Assembly: GCF_016584665.1 (NCBI RefSeq)
Contig: NZ_BBJB01000067.1
Coordinates: forward strand, 25,169 to 89,168
Reading direction: 5' to 3'
DNA length: 64,000 nucleotides
DNA from: Pseudanabaena sp. lw0831
GTDB taxonomy: Bacteria; Cyanobacteriota; Cyanobacteriia; Pseudanabaenales; Pseudanabaenaceae
Positions within the stretch are counted from its first letter, which is position 1; each line of letters opens with the position of its first letter. The notes under the pieces were generated by a model. The model searched no databases. It was not told where the DNA came from and saw only the letters and a list, made by a program, of their open reading frames with translations. Shown here piece by piece: positions 1 through 9,331 of this stretch. The position numbers and the translations under genes are program-made.

Positions 1-2
1 AT

Positions 3-386
3 TTAGAACTTCCATCTCTCAGTGATTCGTTGCAATTGTTAGCGACTCCGATTCCAATCACATATCGCATTTTAGAAGAAAAGCATCTAGGCACAGAAAT
101 ATTTGAGAGCAAATTACGACAGCTATCTCCCTATGGGGCAGAGATATTATCCGATCAGGATGTGCCTGTGTTAACTAATCTCAAACTCCATCTCCAAATT
201 TATGGTCAAGACCAACAGCTAGAGATTGAAGGTGAAATCTATGCCAAGGTTCTAAGGCATCAGCAACCTAGTCAAATGGTTTTAGAACAAGTATCGCGAT
301 CGCGACATACTAAACCAATTTATGTGCATTTTACCACTGTACCAAATAATCTCAAAGATTGGATTAGTCAGAAAACAACTGTGTAG
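3..386 (+). CDS. C-terminal part of an unidentified protein, PilZ-like fold possible
   Basis: The frame is open to the window edge and stops at 384-386, so only the last 127 codons are visible. The segment LSPYGAEI is followed by alternating hydrophobic strands, which recalls the [D/N]xSxxG strand of PilZ-type barrels placed at the C-terminus of cyanobacterial signalling proteins. The Arg pair needed for c-di-GMP binding cannot be confirmed here. The upstream domains, and hence the function, lie outside the window. A TTG at 30 is an in-frame start candidate, but the coding frame continues before it, so truncation by the window is the better reading. Confidence 0.6.
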   Translation, partial: LELPSLSDSLQLLATPIPITYRILEEKHLGTEIFESKLRQLSPYGAEILSDQDVPVLTNLKLHLQIYGQDQQLEIEGEIYAKVLRHQQPSQMVLEQVSRSRHTKPIYVHFTTVPNNLKDWISQKTTV

Positions 387-422
387 CATAAGACATACAG
401 TGCTTTGCGCTCAAGCTCAAAT

Positions 423-480
423 CAATAAATTTTTAATTTTTTAAAAGTGTTGCTTTTCAACACTTTTAAAAAATTTATTG
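423..480. repeat. Long intergenic palindrome (AT-rich arms)
   Basis: Two near-complementary arms ending in AAAAGTGTTG/CAACACTTTT surround a short loop; the left arm carries a few extra bases. It is preceded by GTGCTTTGCGCT. The arm tips match those of the palindromes at 5290-5348 and 20012-20072, so these three form one subfamily. It lies just after the first gene and could serve as its terminator. Confidence 0.75.
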
Positions 481-568
481 TGGTTCGTTTGATCGAAAAT
501 TTCTGTAAACGGTAATCGCGACAATTGTGATGTCCATACAAACTATAGAAACTATAGTTTATTCGATC

Positions 569-607
569 AAAAGTGAGTGGCGGTGCGAAGCACCGCCACT
601 CACTTTT
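569..607. repeat. Perfect 18-bp palindrome, loop gaa
   Basis: The arms AAAAGTGAGTGGCGGTGC and their complement flank the triplet gaa, giving the GC-NNN-GC apex typical of this window. Nearly the same G+C-rich core (GTGGCGGTGC) recurs in 16506-16560. The gap 387-704 otherwise holds only AT-rich leader sequence of the next gene; I see no other gene in it. Confidence 0.8.
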
Positions 608-704
608 TGGGGTTTACGTTGTTTTGCGTGGAAATAATTGTGAAACAAAGAGTTAGACTGTTTACAGTACCTTTACCCATTTTCGCAAAGTCAAATTTTG
701 CCCT

Positions 705-2753
705 ATGCCCAATCGTCTCGCGCAATCGCAAAGTCTCTATCTCCGTAAACACGCTGATAACCCGATTGATTGGTATCCTTGGGGCGATGAAGCTTTAGAA
801 AAAGCGAGAACTGAAAACAAGCCAATCTTTTTGTCAATTGGTTACTCTAGCTGCCATTGGTGTACGGTGATGGAGCATGAGGCTTTTTCGGACACCGTAA
901 TTGCAGACTACATGAACGATCGCTTTGTGGCGATTAAGGTTGATCGCGAGGAGCGTCCTGACCTTGATAGCATCTATATGCAAGCCGTGCAGATCATGGG
1001 GGAAAGTGGCGGCTGGCCCCTAAATTTGTTTCTAGCTCCCGATGATTTGGTCCCATTTTATGGCGGGACATACTTCCCTATCGAGCCACGCTATGGACGA
1101 CCAGGATTTTTGCGAGTACTGCAATCGATTCTAGAAATCTATCACGATCGCAATCCAGATATCCAAGATTATAAAGAGCAAATAGTTCGTAATCTGCACC
1201 AAGTTAATAAACATACGCCCGTGCCGATTATTAGCGACGAAGTATTGGCAAATGGAATTGCTAAATGCGCTGAAGTTGTCACCAATCGCGATTATGGAAC
1301 TTGTTTCCCAATGATTCCCTATGCCGACTTTTTGTTAAGGGCAAGTCGCTTTGAATCTCTAAATCCTGAATCTAGTGAAACTCTTCTCAAAGATAAAGTA
1401 CAACAGCGTGGTTTGTCTTTGGCTCTTGGCGGCATCTTTGACCATGTGGCGGGAGGATGGCACCGCTACACAGTTGATCCCACTTGGACAGTGCCGCACT
1501 TTGAGAAGATGCTCTACGACAATGGTTTGATCATGGAGTATATGGCGAATCTCTGGATGTCGGGATTACAAGAACCTGCGATCGCTCGTAGTTGTGAGCT
1601 AACTGCCATATGGCTCCAACGCGAAATGCTTGCCGAAGAAGGATGCTTCTATGCTTCGCAAGATGCGGATAGTGAAGGAAGAGAAGGAAAGTTTTGGGTA
1701 TGGAGCTACACGGAACTCAAAAAGAATTTTAGTGCGGCAGAACTTGACTTATTAGTTCAAGAATTTACGATTTCCGAAATTGGTAATTTTGAAGAAACTA
1801 ATGTTTTGCAACGTAAAAAACGCGGTGAACTATCACCAGAAGTTGAAGCTTGTTTAACTAAATTATTTCGCATCCGTTATGGTGAATATTCACGCCCGAC
1901 CGATGCGTTTCCTGTTGCTCGTAGCCAAGCGGATATTCGCGAAATTGATTGGGAAGGGCGCGTACCGCCTGTGACCGATACCAAGGCAATAACGGCTTGG
2001 AATGCTCTGACGATCTCAGGTTTGGCGAATGCCTATCGTGCTTTCCAAAAGCCCATTTATAAACAACTCGCGGTCAATGCGACTAAGTTCATTCTCGAAA
2101 ACCAATGGATCGAAGGGCATTTACAAAGGATTAATTATGAAGGTCAAGCGGCAGTGGCGGCGCAATCAGAAGACTATGCGTTCTTAATTAAAGCTCTTCT
2201 CGATTTGCATCAAGCCATTCCTGAGGAGGCAAATTTTTATTTGCAACAAGCGATCGCCATCCAAGCTGAATTTGATCGTGATTTCTGGGATGCTTTATCG
2301 GGTGGCTATTTCAACACTACTAGCGAATCCAGCCAGCATTTGCTGTTGCGTGAGCGTAACTATCAAGACAATGCTACGCCTTCACCCAATGGAATCGCGA
2401 TCGCGAATCTGGTCCGCATTGCTAGCCTGACGGAAAAATTAGAGTATCTTGATCGCGCAGAATTAGCTCTCAAACGCTTTGGTCATGTGATTACGAATAG
2501 TCCCGTGGCTTGTCCTAGCCTATTAGTTGCCTTTGACTGGTTCCGCAATCACACCCTTGTCCGTACTCTTCCTACTCAATATGAATGTCTCAACCGCCAA
2601 TATCTGCCTGCGGTGATGTTACGCATTGATAAACATTTACCGAATCCTGATGCGATCGCGATCGTTTGTCAGGGGTTTGCTTGTCTGGAGCCTGCCATGA
2701 GTATAGAAATATGCGATCGGCAGCTATTGCGAAGTACAACTAGAGTTAAATAA
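705..2753 (+). CDS. YyaL/SPATA20-type thioredoxin-domain protein
   Basis: This 682-residue protein has the DUF255 architecture. The N-terminal thioredoxin-like domain contains [11 protein letters not shown] (residues about 49-59) with a CxxC pair. A long (alpha/alpha)6-like region of the N-acylglucosamine-epimerase/glucanase type follows, with [14 protein letters not shown] and [10 protein letters not shown]. Length and order match bacterial YyaL and eukaryotic SPATA20. The biochemical role of the family is not settled; a redox or sugar-related function is assumed from the folds only. It starts at ATG 705 and ends on a hairpin shared with the convergent antiporter gene. Confidence 0.9.
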   Translation: MPNRLAQSQSLYLRKHADNPIDWYPWGDEALEKARTENKPIFLSIGYSSCHWCTVMEHEAFSDTVIADYMNDRFVAIKVDREERPDLDSIYMQAVQIMGESGGWPLNLFLAPDDLVPFYGGTYFPIEPRYGRPGFLRVLQSILEIYHDRNPDIQDYKEQIVRNLHQVNKHTPVPIISDEVLANGIAKCAEVVTNRDYGTCFPMIPYADFLLRASRFESLNPESSETLLKDKVQQRGLSLALGGIFDHVAGGWHRYTVDPTWTVPHFEKMLYDNGLIMEYMANLWMSGLQEPAIARSCELTAIWLQREMLAEEGCFYASQDADSEGREGKFWVWSYTELKKNFSAAELDLLVQEFTISEIGNFEETNVLQRKKRGELSPEVEACLTKLFRIRYGEYSRPTDAFPVARSQADIREIDWEGRVPPVTDTKAITAWNALTISGLANAYRAFQKPIYKQLAVNATKFILENQWIEGHLQRINYEGQAAVAAQSEDYAFLIKALLDLHQAIPEEANFYLQQAIAIQAEFDRDFWDALSGGYFNTTSESSQHLLLRERNYQDNATPSPNGIAIANLVRIASLTEKLEYLDRAELALKRFGHVITNSPVACPSLLVAFDWFRNHTLVRTLPTQYECLNRQYLPAVMLRIDKHLPNPDAIAIVCQGFACLEPAMSIEICDRQLLRSTTRVK

Positions 2754-2786
2754 AAAAGAAGCGACTCAATGAGTCGCTTCTTTTTT
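2752..2786. terminator. Bidirectional terminator between convergent genes
   Basis: A 17-bp perfect stem (arms AAAAAAGAAGCGACTCA and complement) around a single base has A-runs and T-runs on both flanks. It therefore reads as an intrinsic terminator on either strand. It overlaps the last bases of both convergent stop codons (2751-2753 and 2785-2787). Confidence 0.9.
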
Positions 2787-4182
2787 ATGCTTGTTTGTTG
2801 AACAATTCTTCACTGGTTGGTGGCTCGTCAGTCGTGCCAAAGGCTATCCGCAGAAAAGGCGGTGCAAGAAATGTGGTCATAATCACCATGATGATGATTG
2901 CGACTTCTAGCGGCTTGTCGATCGCGCCACTAGCCGTGCCAATACCCGCAAATACAAGACCAACTTCACCACGAGGAATCATGCCCACACCGATCGCTAA
3001 GCGATTGATATTTGGGATACCAAATACGACCCAACCTGTGATTACTTTGCCTGCGATCGCTACTGCAAGCATAAATACAGCGATTAATAAGCCGCTACGA
3101 TTTTCAGGAATCATCGGATTCAGTACCGTCAAATCGGCTCTAGCCCCAACGGTCACAAAGAAAACTGGGACTAATAAATCTGCAACAGGTTTAATCAATT
3201 CATCTAACTCTTTGCGAGCGTCAGTTTCATCAAGTACTAATCCTGCGGCGAATGCTCCTAAGATTGCTTCTAAATGGATCGCATTGCCGATAAATGCCAT
3301 CACATAGGCAAAGATAAAAGCGGGAATGACAATATTGCCGCGAGTTTGGATCTTATCTACTAATGCAACGAAAGTTTTGTTAAAGAATCCACCTAAGAGA
3401 ATTGAACCAAACAGGAAGGCGATCGCGCTAACTAATAGAATTGCGACGTTGGTAATATCAACTTCACCTGTTTTCGCCAAACTCGCTACCACAGCCAAAA
3501 CGATGATTCCTAATACATCATCAATGACGGCTGCACCAACGATGATTTGTCCTTCCTTGGATTTGAGCTGACCAATTTCTGCCAAGACCTTAGAGGTAAT
3601 ACCGATACTGGTGGCGGTGAGAGCGGCTCCTGCAAAAATTGCAGGAATCGCGGCTACATGGAAAAAGTACATTAATCCGAGTGTACCAACCGCAAAGGGA
3701 GCAGTTACACCGATAAAGGCAACTACAAAAGCTTGGATGCCGACTTCTTTGAGTTGACGCAAGTCTGACTCTAATCCAATCTCAAAGAGAAGGACAATTA
3801 CACCCAACTCAGCTATTACCGAAATCACTTCACTTTGGGTTGCAAATATGCTGTTAACGCCTTCGGGTGATAGGTTATTGAGCAACTGCAAGCCCGACAT
3901 GATCAAAGAGTCCGATGCCGCAAAACCACCTTCTGGAAAAATGACTAAGCGCAATGCGGATACACCGATAATCACACCAGCAACTAATTCTCCTAAAACA
4001 GGCGGTAGGTCTAGTCGTTTAGCAATTTCACTACCGACTTTACTGGCGATGTAAATAATAATGAGGGTGAGCAATACCCCTGACAGAATAACTGGCGCAT
4101 TTTCTGACTCAGCGGTAGCAAGTAGAGGTTGCGGTATCTGAAATCCAGATAGGTAATTGGCGATCGCATTGGTCGAAAACAT
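2785..4182 (-). CDS. Cation:proton antiporter, CPA2 family (NhaS3-like)
   Basis: The protein is an integral membrane protein of 465 residues from the ATG at 4182; an in-frame start at 4239 would add 19 residues without obvious membrane or signal character. It contains GVIIGVSALRL, an early Asp/Glu-bearing helix (VLLFEIGLESDLRQL), VIDDVLGIIVLAVV with the paired acidic residues of the ion site, and GMIPRGEVGLVFAG near the C-terminus, as in KefB/NhaS3-type exchangers. About 12 hydrophobic segments are visible and no RCK domain. Likely role is Na+ or K+/H+ exchange at the plasma or thylakoid membrane; ion specificity cannot be read from sequence. Confidence 0.88.
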   Translation of the reverse strand: MFSTNAIANYLSGFQIPQPLLATAESENAPVILSGVLLTLIIIYIASKVGSEIAKRLDLPPVLGELVAGVIIGVSALRLVIFPEGGFAASDSLIMSGLQLLNNLSPEGVNSIFATQSEVISVIAELGVIVLLFEIGLESDLRQLKEVGIQAFVVAFIGVTAPFAVGTLGLMYFFHVAAIPAIFAGAALTATSIGITSKVLAEIGQLKSKEGQIIVGAAVIDDVLGIIVLAVVASLAKTGEVDITNVAILLVSAIAFLFGSILLGGFFNKTFVALVDKIQTRGNIVIPAFIFAYVMAFIGNAIHLEAILGAFAAGLVLDETDARKELDELIKPVADLLVPVFFVTVGARADLTVLNPMIPENRSGLLIAVFMLAVAIAGKVITGWVVFGIPNINRLAIGVGMIPRGEVGLVFAGIGTASGAIDKPLEVAIIIMVIMTTFLAPPFLRIAFGTTDEPPTSEELFNKQA

Positions 4183-4255
4183 CGGCTGGTTCTTAATATG
4201 GGGATATTCAAAGTTATAACGCAAAGCGCTATAACACAAACGTTATGAGCGAATA

Positions 4256-4308
4256 AAAACCAAAAAAGCAAATTGCTCGCTACGCGAGCAATTTGCTTTT
4301 TTGGTTTT
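4256..4308. repeat. Perfect 25-bp palindrome, loop tac
   Basis: Arms AAAACCAAAAAAGCAAATTGCTCGC and complement surround tac (GC-tac-GC apex). It lies directly downstream of the minus-strand binding-protein gene (ending 4322) and upstream of the antiporter gene, so it could terminate the former. Confidence 0.85.
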
Positions 4309-4321
4309 TTGGTTTTTAATA

Positions 4322-5245
4322 CTAAACTTTGGCGCTAACGATCGCTTGCAGTTGCGTACAAGCTTTAGCGATCGCATCAAGACTGCCAGGGTTAACTAAA
4401 CCGTAGTAACCAAGTGTATAGACGCGATCTCCCTTGACAGCATCGAGCTTATTCCAGAAGGGGGCTTCCTTGAGCTTATTGATTGCACCATCCCCAAAAT
4501 CAACCAAAATCAACACTTTGGGATTTGTCTCCAAGACTTTCTCTGCAGAAAGGGTGATATAGCCTTTTTGAGGGCTTTGACCCTGAAGTTCAGCCGCCGC
4601 ATTTTCAATTTGGAACTTAGTCAGCAAATCTCCTGCCCAACTATTTTTATTCGGCGCAAGGATTGGTTGAGAACTTACTAAAACGAGCGTTGATTCTGGT
4701 TTAGTGGCTTTAGTCGAGATGAGAGTTTCATAGGACTTAATTAGGGCTGTGGGATCGGCTTGGATTTCGGTAGCGATCGCAGTGGTTAATTCCTCTAATG
4801 ATTGCCAACTGGTAATGCTAGAGGTCATCGTCCGAATGCCTAGCTCCTTCAATTTGGCGAGAACCTGATCATGAAAACCCGTTGCGCCGATTACCAAATC
4901 AGGCTTGAGGGCAATGATTTTCTCTAAATTCGGCGGCGTTTGTCCTTCGCTAACTTGGGGCAGTTTAGACATTTCGGTATTCTCTCTCAGCAAGCGACTG
5001 CCTGGGATACCCACTAATTTAGTTTTATCTAAGCGATAGATAATGTCTGCTGAAAGTGAAGTCAAAGCGACTACCTTAGAAGTATTGGCTGGTTTAACTT
5101 CGGTAGCCTTAGCCTGTAAAGTATTTACAACGAGAGGAGATTGAGAAGGAACTGTGGGAGTACAGGAAACAGTAAATATAGCGACTATAAGGATAATCAC
5201 CCAATTTCTTAGCGATCGCATGAATTGAAATACTTGATAAATCAT
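4322..5245 (-). CDS. Lipoprotein periplasmic binding protein for Fe-siderophore, heme or cobalamin (BtuF-like)
   Basis: The 307-residue precursor has a hydrophobic signal followed by a lipobox, TVSC, giving lipidated Cys28; ATG 5221 (MRSLRN) is an equally good start. The body is the helical-backbone metal receptor fold of class III binding proteins, with VALTSLSADIIYRLD, LVGIPGSRLL, GQTPPNLEKIIALKPDLVIG and VLETNPKVLILVDFG. It is the soluble component expected for the FecCD/FecE genes at 9.3-11.2 kb, although two unrelated genes and a VOC gene separate it from them. The ligand cannot be deduced; iron chelates are favoured by the isiA/isiB neighbourhood. Confidence 0.85.
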   Translation of the reverse strand: MIYQVFQFMRSLRNWVIILIVAIFTVSCTPTVPSQSPLVVNTLQAKATEVKPANTSKVVALTSLSADIIYRLDKTKLVGIPGSRLLRENTEMSKLPQVSEGQTPPNLEKIIALKPDLVIGATGFHDQVLAKLKELGIRTMTSSITSWQSLEELTTAIATEIQADPTALIKSYETLISTKATKPESTLVLVSSQPILAPNKNSWAGDLLTKFQIENAAAELQGQSPQKGYITLSAEKVLETNPKVLILVDFGDGAINKLKEAPFWNKLDAVKGDRVYTLGYYGLVNPGSLDAIAKACTQLQAIVSAKV

Positions 5246-5289
5246 CTTTGCTTAATATAAGGGTTATTACAGCGCTTTGCGCTTAAGTG

Positions 5290-5348
5290 CGAACCAATAA
5301 TTTTTTAAAAGTGTTGCAAAGCAACACTTTTAAAAAATTATTGGTTCG
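5290..5348. repeat. Perfect 28-bp palindrome, loop aaa
   Basis: The arms start CGAACCAATAATTTTTTAAA and end GTGTTGC, separated by aaa (GC-aaa-GC apex). It is preceded by the small inverted motif GCGCTTTGCGC at about 5273-5283, as in other members of the subfamily. The minus-strand gene ending at 5354 reads toward it. Confidence 0.85.
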
Positions 5349-5353
5349 TTTAA

Positions 5354-5857
5354 TCAGCAATTGCTACAACTTAGGACATTTGAGATCGCTTGTTTTTGTT
5401 CTGCATCATAGCCCCACTTTTGAAAGAAATCGGCGTATTCGCCGTCGTTTGAGATGGCTGAGTTCAACATTTGGGCAGAAATTGTACGAACTTCAGGCAG
5501 ATCGACTTTTTTAATTAACATCGCGGTGCGTTTAGCCACGAGTTCGGAATCATGGGCTTGTTCGGTTTTGCCATTGCGTTGATGAGTGAGTGCCATGGCA
5601 GTTGACATGGCAAGATTTTTCACCAGCAATTCCGCGATCGCAATGGGTTCAGCTTGCAAGGCTTGAATAATTGCAGGACTAGGGTTATCGGCTAATTCCC
5701 ATGTACCCGTCAAAAAGCTTACAAAAAATCCTCTCGCTCCATTTGAGGTTTTAACAAGTGCTTCAACTTCTGATTTTAGTTGTGAGGCTTCTAAATCTTT
5801 TTGTACTCGTAAAGTCTCGGTGTAGGCGATCGCGGCTTCAAAGGTCATATTTTCCAT
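5354..5857 (-). CDS. Hypothetical protein, 167 aa, cyanobacterial type
   Basis: I do not recognise this family. The protein is soluble, mostly helical and acidic in its N-terminal half, with a central segment about AMALTHQRNGKTEQAHDSELVAKRTAMLI and a C-terminus ending in SCSNC. It starts with MENMTFEAAIAYTE; an internal Met at residue 4 is an alternative start. It sits between the iron-uptake receptor cluster and its binding protein on the same strand, so co-expression under iron limitation is possible, but no sequence motif supports a metal role apart from the two terminal cysteines. Confidence 0.7.
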   Translation of the reverse strand: MENMTFEAAIAYTETLRVQKDLEASQLKSEVEALVKTSNGARGFFVSFLTGTWELADNPSPAIIQALQAEPIAIAELLVKNLAMSTAMALTHQRNGKTEQAHDSELVAKRTAMLIKKVDLPEVRTISAQMLNSAISNDGEYADFFQKWGYDAEQKQAISNVLSCSNC

Positions 5858-5887
5858 AGGTTTATCACTTTCAATTTTCTCTATAAA

Positions 5888-6062
5888 TTACCTAACTCAC
5901 CTTACGCAGATAGAAAATCTGCCCTCATCCCCCAACCCCTTCTCCCAATGTGGGAGAAGGGGAGCAAGAGGCGGTTTTCAGTTTTTCTTTCCCCCTCTCC
6001 CAAAAAGGGAGAAGGGCTAGGGGTGAGGGTCTTTGAAAATTCTGCGTAACATGAGTTACTTA
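5888..6062. repeat. MITE-like element C, copy 1
   Basis: The ends are imperfect inverted repeats: CTAACTCACCTTACGCAG at the left and, on the other strand, GTAACTCATGTTACGCAG at the right. The interior holds C-rich and G-rich arms (CCCTCATCCCCCAACCCC against AGGGGTGAGGG) that can pair over most of the element. A second copy with the same ends lies at 14362-14526. No ORF is inside. It abuts element B copy 1. Confidence 0.7.
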
Positions 6063-6064
6063 AT

Positions 6065-6169
6065 TAAGTACCTCGGCATAATTAAAACCCCAGAGCTAAA
6101 AACTGTACCGCCCGCGCAGCGGGCGGTACAGTTTTTAGGATTTTATATTTAATTGTGCTTAGCTACTTA
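6065..6169. repeat. MITE-like element B, copy 1
   Basis: Terminal inverted repeats of about 22 bp (TAAGTACCTCGGCATAATTA and, reversed, TAAGTAGCTAAGCACAATTA) enclose a strong inner hairpin with the apex CCCGC-gca-GCGGG and arms AAAAACTGTACCG. Copies 2 and 3 are at 32053-32160 and 62754-62860. The right end overlaps the VOC coding sequence ending at 6159. Confidence 0.75.
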
Positions 6170-6512
6170 TCGTTGGTTGCAATAAGCTGAGCAAATGTCC
6201 TTCGGGGCTGCGAACAGCGGCAACCTTCCCAAAGAAAGGTTCGCGAATGCGCCCTTCTAGCTTGCCACCGAGAGCTTCTAAAGTTGCGATCGCTTCTGGC
6301 AGATCATCGACATGAAAACTGAGGATAGGCGATCCACCAGTTTGAGGATCTGTTTCTACACCATGGATAATGAGCTTTGTGCCATTTGCATCAAGTTCTG
6401 CCATGTTGGGACTCAATTTAGTGATTTCCAAACCTAACCCTGAACTGTAGAACTGTGCGGCGGCAGGAACGTCTCTTACCATCAGCATGATATGTCGAAA
6501 TTGTACGGTCAT
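6159..6512 (-). CDS. VOC (glyoxalase/dioxygenase) family protein
   Basis: The 117-residue protein has the paired beta-alpha-beta-beta-beta modules of the vicinal oxygen chelate fold: FRHIMLMVRDVPAAAQFYSSGLGLEI, a central SFHVDDLPEAIATLEALGG, and the C-terminal FGKVAAVRSPEGHLLSLLQ. The H, E and H positions suggest metal binding. The substrate is unknown. The last three sense codons and the stop lie inside the terminal repeat of element B, so insertion has probably replaced the original C-terminus. It is on the same strand as the iron genes, just downstream of the TonB receptor. Confidence 0.85.
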   Translation of the reverse strand: MTVQFRHIMLMVRDVPAAAQFYSSGLGLEITKLSPNMAELDANGTKLIIHGVETDPQTGGSPILSFHVDDLPEAIATLEALGGKLEGRIREPFFGKVAAVRSPEGHLLSLLQPTISS

Positions 6513-6557
6513 TTTGAGATTCTCCTAATTGATATAAAAAGTGGTGTTTGCGCCGTT

Positions 6558-6602
6558 TATTCCAATCCTCAAAATGGCATTGCCATTTTGAGGATTGGAA
6601 TA
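6558..6602. repeat. Perfect palindrome with AATCCTCAAAATG arms; likely receptor-gene terminator
   Basis: Arms ATTCCAATCCTCAAAATGGC and complement flank att (GC-att-GC apex). It ends four bases after the TonB-receptor stop codon (CDS end 6606 on the minus strand). The related motif AATTCTCAAAATG recurs at 59582-59687. Confidence 0.85.
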
Positions 6603-6605
6603 CTT

Positions 6606-9272
6606 TTAAAAAACAAAGGTCAATCCAGCCCTAAGACTAATTCCTGTTTGAGCAAATCTAGCAAGATCTGTTGGGGCAGGAGCCGTAATCAGAGGGCGCA
6701 CATCGGAATAAAGGAAATATTGGCTATTAAATAGATTGAAAATTCCCATATTCAGAGTTAGCTGCGGAGTGATTTTGTAGAATCCAGTCAAGTCAACGAC
6801 CGTATAGCCTTGCGGTGTGTAGGCATTGGCTGGTCGGTTGCTGGCAAGTCTGGGTTGACCTGCAAAAGTGGCGATCAGGTCGGCTCCCCAAATACTCTGA
6901 GGAGCACGATAGCGTAAGCCTGTCACCAACTTAATTGGATCGACGGTTTCCAAAGGTTGATTGGTAGTTTGATTTTCACCAACCGTTAGCCCTAGAGCTG
7001 CAATCAGGCTGAATCCGTCATTGGCAGGATCAAAGCGATACTCACTACCCAATTCAATCCCATAAGTACTTGCCTTCGCTACATTCTGAGTTTGGAATAG
7101 ATTTACGTTGGGAATACCGTTAACTGTAGCAAATCCTACACTTGCAAAGGATTCAATGAAGTTACTATAACTGTTGTAAAAACCTGTGAGATTGAAGTTG
7201 AACTGAGGATAATTAGCTCTAACTCCAATCTCAAAAGTATCACTGGTTTCAGGTTTCAGGTTTGGATTCGACAGGGTTTGGTAACGGAAAGTGGGGCTGG
7301 TGAGGTTGGTGAAGCCAGAATTGATTTCACTATATAAGGGTGTGCGAAACCCCTTGGCATATCTCCCTGTCAATGTCCATTCGGGCGAGGTTTGCCAGAC
7401 AAAACCAAGGCTGGGTGAAATTGCCGAGTCATTAAAGTCCGCTGCCGAAGCACTAGGGGAATTTCGCAGATAGATTTCGTCGATTTTAGTCTTGAGTTGA
7501 TAGGAATCGAATCTTAGCCCTGCAATCAATGTGAAGGTGTCACTAAAATCAATTGCATTTTGGACATAGACACCTAAACGGAAGGTGTCAGAATCGGGAA
7601 AGTCCTTGACAGGAAAATTATCCGCGCCAACCACATTAGTAGTGAGAATATTTGCTCCTGTTGCATTAAAGCGGTTTTCAGTACCGTTACGAACGCGCTC
7701 ATTACGAGTACTAGAAATGTCAATCCCATAGGTCAGAGTATTGAGGATCTCATCAATTTTAAAACGACTTTGAAATTCTAATTCGCCGCCAAGAAGGCGA
7801 TCGCTAAAGGTATTGGTGAGATTACGAAGGCGACGGCGATCGACACCTGCACCAGTTCTTACAAAATCTTGAGTGCGAATTTCTTCAACATTGGAGTTTT
7901 GATAGTAGATCTGAGCTTTGGCGGCAGTCAAAAAGCTGGTGCTATTGGGATCGTTGAAATCATAGGAGATACTAAAGCGATCGCGGGAAACATTATTATC
8001 TAAAGCCTCGTCCTGCCCCCGAAATCCTGTTGGTGATTGCAATCCTGCCACAGTAATTGGCGCAACTTTAAAGTTATCGCGATTACGGAAGATTTCCGCA
8101 GCGAAACCAATTTTGCTAGTTGCATCGATGCGATAAACTAATTTACCGAGCCAGTTGTTACGAGCATTACTGCGGCTATCAACAAACTCGTTGCCTGTAG
8201 GAACCCTTACTTCGGCTCCATCTCGGCGAGTGTAACCGAGTAAGCCTTCAAAATTACCGTCACGGAATGCGATCGCAGCGGTATTTGTAAAACTGCGATC
8301 GCTAGTTTCCACATTAGTGGAGAGACTAGTTACCACTGATTGATCTGGACGCTTTTTGAGTAAATCTTCGGGATCTATAGTACGAAAGCTGACCACGCCG
8401 CCCAAAGCGTCACTTCCATAAAGAGCAGAGGCTGGTCCCCGAACTACTTCAACCCGTTGCAAGCTTTCAATATCGACGTAATCGCGCCCAAGGGAAGATG
8501 TTCCAAAAGAGAACTGGGTGGGAAGTCGAATCCCGTCATTGAGAATCAAAACACGGTTGCCGCCTAAACCGCGAATATTGATATCTTGCAATCCATAGCG
8601 GCGATTATTCCCAACCGAAATATTTGGCTCGTAACGGAAGACATCGCGCAAATCCTGAGATAGGTTTTGATCGATTTTGTCGGCATCAATTACCGCGATC
8701 GAACCAGGGGTTAGTCTTGTTGGTCTAGCAGTTCTTGTACCTGTGACCGTAATTTCTTCTTCAGGTTCATCATCGCGATTAAGGCTAAAAGGCTGTCCTT
8801 GAGTTTTCAACGAAACTTCTTGGGTGGGTGGCTTGCCATTACCAAACACATTGACCCGCAAGGTACTCACATCAAGTTGAGTAATGTTGATTTTGCTGAT
8901 TTCAGCAGTTGGATTGGCGGTACTAAATTCCTGCATATCAGGGATCGCTAGTACCGCATTGGGAATATCAGCAACAAGATTATTGCCTTCAATCCGAAAC
9001 TTGGAAGTGTCAATTTGTAGCGATCGCCCCTCTAAGGCTTCCAAAATAATCTCTAGCTTTGAATTACTAGAATTGATTTGAACCCTAGTAACTTGAACAG
9101 GAGATGCTTGGGCGATTTTTAGGTCAAGGGGCTTCAGCCCCTTGACTTTAGTAGGACGTTCTAAATTATGAGGAATATTTTCAGCGATCGCTAATTCTGC
9201 AAATAATAGCGATATGGAAATGCTAAGCAATAAAAATGCAGCATTCTTGAACAGAATGGGATGAAATTTCAT
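6606..9272 (-). CDS. TonB-dependent outer-membrane receptor with N-terminal AMIN domain
   Basis: The 888-residue precursor opens with a signal peptide (hydrophobic residues 10-30). An AMIN domain follows at about residues 58-155 (VQVTRVQINSSNSKLEIIL onward), then a TonB box-like EEEITVTGTR at 171-180. The plug domain (SIAVIDADKI..., INIRGLGGNRVLILNDGIR, RVEVVRGPASALYGSDALGG) precedes a 22-strand-type barrel with NPNLKPETSDTFEIG and a C-terminal Phe (LTFVF). AMIN-plug-barrel fusions are characteristic of cyanobacterial siderophore receptors. It is the last gene of the permease-ATPase-receptor series. Substrate is probably a ferric chelate; heme or cobalamin cannot be excluded. Confidence 0.93.
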   Translation of the reverse strand: MKFHPILFKNAAFLLLSISISLLFAELAIAENIPHNLERPTKVKGLKPLDLKIAQASPVQVTRVQINSSNSKLEIILEALEGRSLQIDTSKFRIEGNNLVADIPNAVLAIPDMQEFSTANPTAEISKINITQLDVSTLRVNVFGNGKPPTQEVSLKTQGQPFSLNRDDEPEEEITVTGTRTARPTRLTPGSIAVIDADKIDQNLSQDLRDVFRYEPNISVGNNRRYGLQDINIRGLGGNRVLILNDGIRLPTQFSFGTSSLGRDYVDIESLQRVEVVRGPASALYGSDALGGVVSFRTIDPEDLLKKRPDQSVVTSLSTNVETSDRSFTNTAAIAFRDGNFEGLLGYTRRDGAEVRVPTGNEFVDSRSNARNNWLGKLVYRIDATSKIGFAAEIFRNRDNFKVAPITVAGLQSPTGFRGQDEALDNNVSRDRFSISYDFNDPNSTSFLTAAKAQIYYQNSNVEEIRTQDFVRTGAGVDRRRLRNLTNTFSDRLLGGELEFQSRFKIDEILNTLTYGIDISSTRNERVRNGTENRFNATGANILTTNVVGADNFPVKDFPDSDTFRLGVYVQNAIDFSDTFTLIAGLRFDSYQLKTKIDEIYLRNSPSASAADFNDSAISPSLGFVWQTSPEWTLTGRYAKGFRTPLYSEINSGFTNLTSPTFRYQTLSNPNLKPETSDTFEIGVRANYPQFNFNLTGFYNSYSNFIESFASVGFATVNGIPNVNLFQTQNVAKASTYGIELGSEYRFDPANDGFSLIAALGLTVGENQTTNQPLETVDPIKLVTGLRYRAPQSIWGADLIATFAGQPRLASNRPANAYTPQGYTVVDLTGFYKITPQLTLNMGIFNLFNSQYFLYSDVRPLITAPAPTDLARFAQTGISLRAGLTFVF

Positions 9273-9331
9273 ATGATGTTGATGTCGATTTGATGTCGAT
9301 AATTTGAGGGCAAGTTGGCGCTTGCCTTTTT

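Noticed and set aside
2795..3307. Open frame on the plus strand inside the antiporter gene
   Set aside because: Antisense shadow of membrane-helix coding sequence; no ribosome site or recognisable domain.
9273..9331. Possible cobalamin riboswitch before the TonB receptor
   Set aside because: The gap is under 60 bp and lacks the B12 box; too short for the aptamer.
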